A stretch of DNA of 6,709 bases, taken from CAYLLT01 sp964548565 (lineage in GTDB: Bacteria > Planctomycetota > Phycisphaerae > UBA1845 > PWPN01). The position numbers and the translations under genes are program-made. Below the pieces are notes generated by a model. That model did not search any database, was not told where the DNA came from, and worked only from the letters and a program-made list of their open reading frames with translations. Location: assembly GCA_964548565.1 (NCBI GenBank), contig CAZJTF010000377.1, positions 1-6,709 on the forward strand, in the 5' to 3' direction. Below are positions 1-3,984 of this stretch, piece by piece. How positions within the stretch are numbered: the first letter of the stretch is position 1; the number at the start of each line of letters is the position of its first letter.

Positions 1-2
1 CG

Positions 3-239
3 ACATGGGCCTGGCTCGTGACCAACATGGCCCAGGGCATCCGGATTGAGGTGCGATGTGCACGCGGTACCTTCACGCCGCTGATGGTGGAGCGGCTGGG
101 TCTCAACGTGGAGATTCGTTCGGGAGACGACGGCGACACCGTGCGATTCTGGCTGCAGGACATGACACAGTGCGACACGGAGCAGTTGGAGCGGCTGGTA
201 CGGGGAGCAATCGCGTCACTGTCGCGGAAGACAAGTTAG
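3..239 (+). CDS. 3' end of an unrecognised protein gene (truncated by the window edge)
   Basis: The frame is open from the first bases of the window to a TAG stop at 237-239. The visible C-terminal part has about 78 residues. I do not recognise the family. It reads like a small mixed alpha/beta domain: a beta-type stretch (GIRIEVRCA), a helix around TPLMVERLGL, a second beta pair (NVEIRSG and DTVRFWLQDM), and a final helix (TEQLERLVRGAIASLSR). There is no signal peptide, membrane segment or catalytic motif. A GTG at 18 and an ATG at 26 are possible starts, but neither has a Shine-Dalgarno sequence in the bases available, so the true start probably lies upstream. The next gene starts about 100 nt downstream. 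An HPr- or ACT-like fold was considered, but no diagnostic residues are present. Confidence 0.5.
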   Translation, partial: TWAWLVTNMAQGIRIEVRCARGTFTPLMVERLGLNVEIRSGDDGDTVRFWLQDMTQCDTEQLERLVRGAIASLSRKTS

Positions 240-340
240 AGTTAACGGTTGCCGCCGCACCCGGAGGCGGCTGGAGACGCCGAACAGACGACACGCACGA
301 GGCGATTGCCCGAGAACTGAAAAGCCGAGCACGATCATCG

Positions 341-1072
341 ATGTCCACACTCGTTCCCAACCGTTTTCTCTTCCGCTTCGAGTTTCCGCTGCTCTACCGG
401 GCGTCACCGGAGATCGATGGGGAACTCGACGACTGGTCGGACGCGTATCTCCTGCCGGATTTCGGGCGGATCGACGGGCAGACGGCGATCGGGCGGTTGT
501 ACATGGGCTGGAACGAGACCGGCCTGTTCGTTGCGGCAGAAGTGAACGGACGATCGCAGCCGTTCCGATGCAACCCGACGCAGTTCTGGAAGGGCGACAA
601 CCTGCGGATCTGCACAGACATGCGCGACACGCGAGATATCAAGCGGGGATCACGGTACTGCCAGCAGTTCTATTTCCTTCCTACAGGTGGCGGATCAGAC
701 GGGCGGACGCCGCTGGCGGGTGCGGCCAGGGTGCCGCGCGCGACGGAGGCGGCTCCGATCGCCCCGGCGGGCTCGCTGCAAGTGGCCGGGCGCCGGACGG
801 GCAGCGGCTATACGCTCGAGGGGCACATTCCGGCGTCGGCACTCTACGGTTTTGACCCGGCGGAGCACCCCCGAATCGGACTGTACGTGCGAATCGAGGA
901 TATCGAGCTGGGCGCGCAGTTTCTGACGGTGGATGATGATCTGTACTGGTGGGTGGACCCCAGCACGTGGCCGACAGCCGTTCTGACGCGAACGGGCCCC
1001 GCGCGCGGTCGCTCCCGCGGCAAGCGGGCGATCCGGCGAGGCGGCGAGGCGGAAGGAGAGTCCGATGATTGA
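341..1072 (+). CDS. CBM9/DOMON-like beta-sandwich protein, cytoplasmic by sequence
   Basis: This is a 243-residue protein resembling the family 9 carbohydrate-binding-module-like (DOMON-type) fold. The family hallmarks appear in order: EIDGELDDW near residues 24-32, a Y-x-GW strand with GLFVAAEV at 54-68, and FWKGDNLRICTDMRD at 82-96. A C-terminal half follows with YTLEGHIPASALYGF (157-171) and LYVRIEDIE (181-189). In the family, the DG-x-LDDW and W-x-GD-x-L segments shape a ligand or metal site, usually for sugars in secreted enzymes. This protein has no signal peptide and no attached catalytic domain, so a sugar ligand is only a guess. The tail after residue 217 is rich in Arg and Gly, then acidic. 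The frame stays open upstream to about 56, but that part reads as noise; the ATG at 341 begins the conserved fold, though its Shine-Dalgarno is weak. The stop overlaps the next start by 8 nt, which indicates translational coupling. Confidence 0.75.
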   Translation: MSTLVPNRFLFRFEFPLLYRASPEIDGELDDWSDAYLLPDFGRIDGQTAIGRLYMGWNETGLFVAAEVNGRSQPFRCNPTQFWKGDNLRICTDMRDTRDIKRGSRYCQQFYFLPTGGGSDGRTPLAGAARVPRATEAAPIAPAGSLQVAGRRTGSGYTLEGHIPASALYGFDPAEHPRIGLYVRIEDIELGAQFLTVDDDLYWWVDPSTWPTAVLTRTGPARGRSRGKRAIRRGGEAEGESDD

Positions 1073-1370
1073 GGGACCCGTCGCGGAAATCATGGCCATC
1101 GAGACACGCTCCCTCGGGATCCTGTCGTGGCTGGTGATCGGCGGGCTGGCCGGCTGGCTGGCGGGTAAGATCAGCAAAGGGTGCGGTTTCGGGCTGCTCG
1201 GCAACATGATCATTGGTATCCTCGGCGCCATGCTGGGCGGCCTGGTGTTCAGTGTTCTCGGGCTGCACGCCATCGGCTATGTCGGCTCGCTGGTAATGGC
1301 GACGGTGGGCTCGCTCCTGCTGCTGTATGTGCTGCAGTCGCTGAATAAGAAGGGCGGCCGGCGGCGCTGA
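1065..1370 (+). CDS. GlsB/YeaQ/YmgE family stress-response membrane protein
   Basis: This is a 101-residue integral membrane protein of the transglycosylase-associated (GlsB/YeaQ/YmgE) family. It has three predicted hydrophobic helices at about residues 18-36, 42-64 and 69-91. The family glycine pattern is clear: GGLAGWLAGKI (26-36), a cytoplasmic turn with G-x-GFGLLGN (39-47), then GILGAMLGGLVFSVLG (51-66). The C-terminus is basic (KKGGRRR) and probably cytoplasmic. Members are small envelope proteins often induced by general or acid stress in other bacteria; the biochemical role is unknown. The start at 1065 has a good Shine-Dalgarno (GGAAGGAGAG at 1051-1060) and overlaps the upstream stop. 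An internal ATG at 1092 would give a 92-residue product closer to the usual family length, but it lacks a comparable ribosome binding site. The leucine dehydrogenase-type gene follows 19 nt later. Confidence 0.9.
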   Translation: MIEGPVAEIMAIETRSLGILSWLVIGGLAGWLAGKISKGCGFGLLGNMIIGILGAMLGGLVFSVLGLHAIGYVGSLVMATVGSLLLLYVLQSLNKKGGRRR

Positions 1371-1389
1371 CTTTCGGAGGCAAACCAGG

Positions 1390-2436
1390 ATGTACACACA
1401 GGCGATGCGTACGGCGGGGCACGAAGAGCTCGCGGTATTCACAGGCGAGGGCTACCGCGCGTTCATCTCGATTCACAGCACACGCCTGGGCCCGGCGCTG
1501 GGCGGCACGCGACGCTGGCCGTACGCCTCCGAGCAGGAAGCGGTCCGGGACGTGCTCCGGCTGAGCGAGGCCATGACGTACAAGGCCGCGGTTGCGGGAA
1601 TGCCTCTGGGAGGGGGTAAGGCCGTGATCTGGTGCGACGGCGCGGCTCCCGCGGCAGACGAGGCGCGATGGTTCGGAGAGTGCGTCGAACGGATGGCCGG
1701 GCGGTACGTCACCGCCGTCGACGTCGGAACCAACGAGGCGTTCATGGACTGGGCGGCCGCGGGGACGCGGTACGTGACCGGACGACCGTTGGCCAGCGGC
1801 GGCGTCGGGTCGCCGAGCCCTTCGACGGCGCACGGCGTCTTTGCCGGCATCGTGGCGTGCCTTGAGAGAATTCGCGGCAGTGGTTCCCTGTCGGGCCGCA
1901 CGATTGCCGTCCAGGGGGTCGGCGAGGTCGGCGGACCACTGGTGGAGCAACTCGCAGGTGAAGGCGCCCGGGTGATCGTGGCGGATGTTGCGGCGGACCG
2001 CGTCCGCGCGTTGTGTGAGCGATTCCCCGGCCGGGTGACGCCAACGTCGGCGGAAACGATCCTCACGACGGAGTGCGACGTTCTCGCGCCGTGCGCTCTG
2101 GGAGGCGGGCTCAACCGGGAGACGATTCCGCAGCTCCGCTGCCAGGCCGTGGCGGGGGCGGCCAACAACCAGTTGGCTCAACCGCCGGAGGATGCGGCGC
2201 GACTTGCCGAGCGCGGAATCCTGTACGCGCCTGATTTCGTCATCAATGCCGGTGGCCTGATCCACGTGGGCGGCGAATGGCTCCGCTGGACGCCGCAGCG
2301 GGTCCAGGAGTGCATCGGAGCGATTGCCGGAACCCTGCGGCAGATCTTCCGGGCCGCGGGTCCGAGCGGGAACACGCACGCGGAGGCGATCCGGATCGCA
2401 CAGCGGCGGATTGAGGCCGGATCGCCGACGGCGTGA
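1390..2436 (+). CDS. Leucine dehydrogenase-type Glu/Leu/Phe/Val dehydrogenase
   Basis: This 348-residue cytoplasmic enzyme should catalyse the reversible NAD-dependent oxidative deamination of a branched-chain amino acid to its 2-oxo acid and ammonia. It matches the short (about 350-365 residue) Leu/Phe/Val dehydrogenase class. The N-terminal catalytic domain has GPALGGTR (34-41), the substrate lysine in MTYK (K65), the catalytic lysine in GMPLGGGK (K77) and the catalytic aspartate in AVDVGTN (D111). The Rossmann domain has GVGEVG (176-181), with an acidic residue at the end of the second strand (D199), which favours NAD over NADP. CDVLAPCALGG, AGAANNQL and APDFVINAGGLIHV complete the signature. 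The pocket position that is usually Val in leucine dehydrogenase, after NAGG, is Leu (L290), and not the Ala I recall in phenylalanine dehydrogenases; this supports an aliphatic substrate but leaves the exact one open. GGAGG at 1376-1380 sets the start. No branched-chain 2-oxoacid dehydrogenase genes are adjacent. Confidence 0.9.
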   Translation: MYTQAMRTAGHEELAVFTGEGYRAFISIHSTRLGPALGGTRRWPYASEQEAVRDVLRLSEAMTYKAAVAGMPLGGGKAVIWCDGAAPAADEARWFGECVERMAGRYVTAVDVGTNEAFMDWAAAGTRYVTGRPLASGGVGSPSPSTAHGVFAGIVACLERIRGSGSLSGRTIAVQGVGEVGGPLVEQLAGEGARVIVADVAADRVRALCERFPGRVTPTSAETILTTECDVLAPCALGGGLNRETIPQLRCQAVAGAANNQLAQPPEDAARLAERGILYAPDFVINAGGLIHVGGEWLRWTPQRVQECIGAIAGTLRQIFRAAGPSGNTHAEAIRIAQRRIEAGSPTA

Positions 2437-2518
2437 GGCTGGCACAGAGAGGAACGATAGCAGGTGGAGAGACCGATGTGTTGCTTGTCACGTAAGCGGG
2501 GGTCCATCCGGTAGTTCC

Positions 2519-3409
2519 ATGACACTCCAGTACCGACTTCTCGCCCTTGATGTCGATGGCACCCTTCTCGACTCGCGCAGTGAACTGTCCGCCGAAAACA
2601 AGGCTGCCCTGCACGAAGCCCATGCCGCCGGACTCACCGTCTGCCTGTGCACGGGGCGGTCGCTGACGGAAACCCGGACGGTCATTCGGCAGCTCGGGCT
2701 CGATTCCGATGTGGGAGTGTTCGCGTTCGGCGGCATCATCAGCGCGCTGCCGGAAGGTCGAACACTCCATCGCAGCCCGATCCCGGAGCCGCTCGCGGCG
2801 CGCCTGGTCGATCACTTCCACCGGCAGGACTACCCGGTGCTGGTGCTGTACGATGTTTGTGAGGCTGGGTTCGACTATCAACTCGTGATCGGCGAGCGGA
2901 ACCTCGCCGCCTACGAGAACTGGCTTCGCATCTTTCCCTCGAACTGCAGCCGGCTTTCGACATGGGAGCCCGCGACCTGTCGCCCGATCCGCATTGGCGT
3001 CATTGCCGCTCCGGACCAGATCGCCGAGACGGTTGCGGGACTCGAGGCGGAGTTCAAGCCGACGGAGATCAAGTTCAACGCCATCTACGCGCCGAACTAC
3101 CGCGTGCACGTCGTGGAGTGCTTTGCACCGTACGTGAACAAATGGCACGGCATCACGTGGGTGGCCCGGCACTTGGAGATCGAGGAGAGCCGGATCGCCG
3201 CCATCGGCGACGATGTGAACGACGTCGAGATGATCCGCAGTGCGGGCCTCGGTATCGCCATGGGCAACGCGATCGAAAAGGTCAAGGCAGTGGCGGCCTG
3301 GCAGGTGCCCACGAATGAGCAGGCAGGCGTGGCGGTTGCCGTGCGGGCGATCCTCAGCGGGGACCACCCGGCACGCGCCGCGGCGCGTACGGCGGATCGC
3401 CAGGAGTGA
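2519..3409 (+). CDS. HAD-superfamily Cof-type (class IIB) phosphatase
   Basis: This 296-residue cytoplasmic hydrolase belongs to the HAD IIB (Cof) group, magnesium-dependent phosphatases that act mostly on sugar phosphates and other small phosphorylated metabolites. All four core motifs are intact: motif I LDVDGTLLD with nucleophile D11 and acid/base D13; motif II CTGRS with T45; motif III lysine K208 in VNKWHG; motif IV IGDDVNDVEM with D231, D232, N234 and D235. The cap domain inserted between motifs II and III spans about residues 80-195, as expected for class IIB, and it determines the substrate, which cannot be read from sequence. The frame continues upstream into the dehydrogenase gene, but no other start precedes the conserved N-terminus, so ATG 2519 is chosen despite lacking a clear Shine-Dalgarno. 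The gene lies 82 nt after the dehydrogenase, with no terminator between, so read-through is plausible. The tail after residue 282 is Ala/Arg-rich and unconserved in style. Confidence 0.9.
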   Translation: MTLQYRLLALDVDGTLLDSRSELSAENKAALHEAHAAGLTVCLCTGRSLTETRTVIRQLGLDSDVGVFAFGGIISALPEGRTLHRSPIPEPLAARLVDHFHRQDYPVLVLYDVCEAGFDYQLVIGERNLAAYENWLRIFPSNCSRLSTWEPATCRPIRIGVIAAPDQIAETVAGLEAEFKPTEIKFNAIYAPNYRVHVVECFAPYVNKWHGITWVARHLEIEESRIAAIGDDVNDVEMIRSAGLGIAMGNAIEKVKAVAAWQVPTNEQAGVAVAVRAILSGDHPARAAARTADRQE

Positions 3410-3726
3410 GCGGGAGTCCCAGGGTCCTGACGAGACACCGTCCAGCCTCGATGTTCGCAGGGCACAGGGCTTGTCACACCCTCATCCATCCGTCCAGTGC
3501 TGCCTGCAGAATCACTGGAAATGCCGCAACTCGCGAGAGGTCGCCGAGGCATAGCCGGGTCGTGCATGTGGCGGCCGGCGACACGTCCTTTCCAGAGAAT
3601 CGAGCCGGCTCGGCGTCTGGAGGGCTGAGATCGTCAGGCGTTCATTCCGCGGGTCCGGCCGGTGGGCGGGCGCGGGCATTCCCGGTACCCGTTCCGGCCG
3701 CGTCTCCGGTACGCTGAGCTTCCGCG
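3410..3726 (+). other. Intergenic stretch without a supported gene
   Basis: These 317 bases follow the HAD phosphatase gene and precede the promoter of the HEAT-repeat gene. Short open frames exist on both strands, but their translations are Arg/Pro/Ser-rich and lack any fold-like pattern, start signal or recognisable family. No intrinsic terminator with a T-tract follows the phosphatase stop. Visible elements are a 7-bp hairpin (3493-3519), a 12-bp perfect palindrome CGAGCCGGCTCG at 3601-3612, and a duplicated CCGGTAC (3682-3688 and 3706-3712). I cannot assign a function to any of them. Confidence 0.5.
3493..3519. repeat. 7-bp inverted repeat downstream of the HAD gene
   Basis: TCCAGTG (3493-3499) and CACTGGA (3513-3519) are perfect reverse complements around a 13-nt loop that itself contains CTGCAG. 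No T-run follows on the + strand, so this is not a canonical intrinsic terminator. It could stabilise the 3' end of the upstream transcript or be a chance stem. Confidence 0.35.
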
Positions 3727-3754
3727 TTGACCTTGTCCTTCCGGGACTTATAAT
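3727..3754 (+). promoter_or_regulatory. Housekeeping sigma-type promoter for the HEAT-repeat gene
   Basis: TTGACC at 3727-3732 (5 of 6 to the -35 consensus) is separated by 16 nt from a perfect TATAAT at 3749-3754. Both boxes stand out in GC-rich surroundings. Transcription should start near 3761, giving a leader of about 224 nt before the ATG at 3985. The only + strand gene downstream is the HEAT-repeat protein gene. The spacer is one base shorter than the optimal 17. Confidence 0.75.
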
Positions 3755-3760
3755 TCGCGT

Positions 3761-3984
3761 GCCTGATTCCTCCCACCGTGCGGTTGGGGTGATTGGCGGG
3801 CTGTCCGCCGTCGTCCATGCCGCAGGGTGTGAGTCGCGTCGAAGGCATTGATCTCGGCATACCCCGTTGCGTCCGCCGGCAAGGTGCCGGTGGGAGAGCA
3901 TGCCGGAGTCCCTCCCGCGCAGGTGCAAGCCGGTCGATGATGGCTGCACAACCTTGAGTACATCTCCCCCGATGGAGGACGGTG
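3761..3984 (+). promoter_or_regulatory. Long structured 5' leader, candidate cis-regulatory RNA
   Basis: The predicted leader folds by hand into a compact junction. P1 pairs CTCCCACCG (3770-3778) with CGGTGGGAG (3888-3896). Inside it, P2 pairs TGCGG (3779-3783) with CCGCA (3820-3824) and encloses P3, GGCGG (3795-3799) with CCGCC (3805-3809). P4 pairs GGGTGTG (3825-3831) with CATACCC (3858-3864), with one G-U pair, and P5 pairs TTGC (3867-3870) with GCAA (3879-3882). P1/P2 and P2/P4 abut with no unpaired base. Downstream, P6 pairs GTGCA (3923-3927) with TGCAC (3945-3949), extended by GCC/GGC past a bulged A. A final small hairpin covers the Shine-Dalgarno. The GGGAG in the 3' arm of P1 can alternatively pair with CTCCC at 3912-3916 or 3964-3968, giving mutually exclusive folds. 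I match it to no known riboswitch class. GC-rich DNA forms stems easily, so this remains a hypothesis. Confidence 0.45.
3963..3979 (+). promoter_or_regulatory. Ribosome binding site of the HEAT gene inside a small hairpin
   Basis: The Shine-Dalgarno GGAGG (3974-3978) lies 6 nt before ATG 3985 but only 3 nt before the GTG at 3982, so the ATG is the better start. CTCC at 3964-3967 can pair with GGAG at 3974-3977 (plus a T-G pair outside) across a 6-nt loop, which would partly hide the ribosome binding site. The stem is short and weak alone, so its effect would depend on competing pairings in the leader. Confidence 0.55.

Noticed and set aside
251..271. GCCGCC/GGCGGC hairpin after the first gene as a terminator
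   Set aside because: The 6-bp stem has a 9-nt loop and no T-tract, so it is not a credible intrinsic terminator.
56..340. N-terminal extension of the CBM9-like protein to an upstream ATG
   Set aside because: The extra residues overlap the preceding gene in another frame and look random, and the conserved fold begins just after ATG 341.
2324..2518. Upstream extension of the HAD phosphatase
   Set aside because: The extension overlaps the dehydrogenase C-terminus and is low-complexity; motif I normally lies within about 15 residues of the N-terminus, as it does with ATG 2519.
1249..3367. Long minus-strand open frames opposite the dehydrogenase and HAD genes
   Set aside because: Both + strand genes have intact family motifs in the same region; the antisense translations are Arg/Pro-rich and show no recognisable domain.
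3406..3717. Plus-strand open frames in the gap after the HAD gene
   Set aside because: They overlap the HAD stop or each other, have no ribosome binding site and no recognisable composition.
3512..3949. 145-codon minus-strand open frame across the promoter and leader
   Set aside because: It has no convincing start signal and an Arg/Pro/Ser-rich translation without fold pattern, and it runs across a consensus + strand promoter.
3982..3984. GTG start one codon before the HEAT protein ATG
   Set aside because: It would be only 3 nt from the GGAGG; ATG 3985 has a proper 6-nt spacing and gives a normal signal peptide.
3761..3984. Possibility that the leader is a known RNA (tRNA, SRP RNA, RNase P, tmRNA, 6S RNA or a common riboswitch)
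   Set aside because: None of the conserved sequence blocks of these families could be found by eye; a covariance search would be needed to exclude distant variants.
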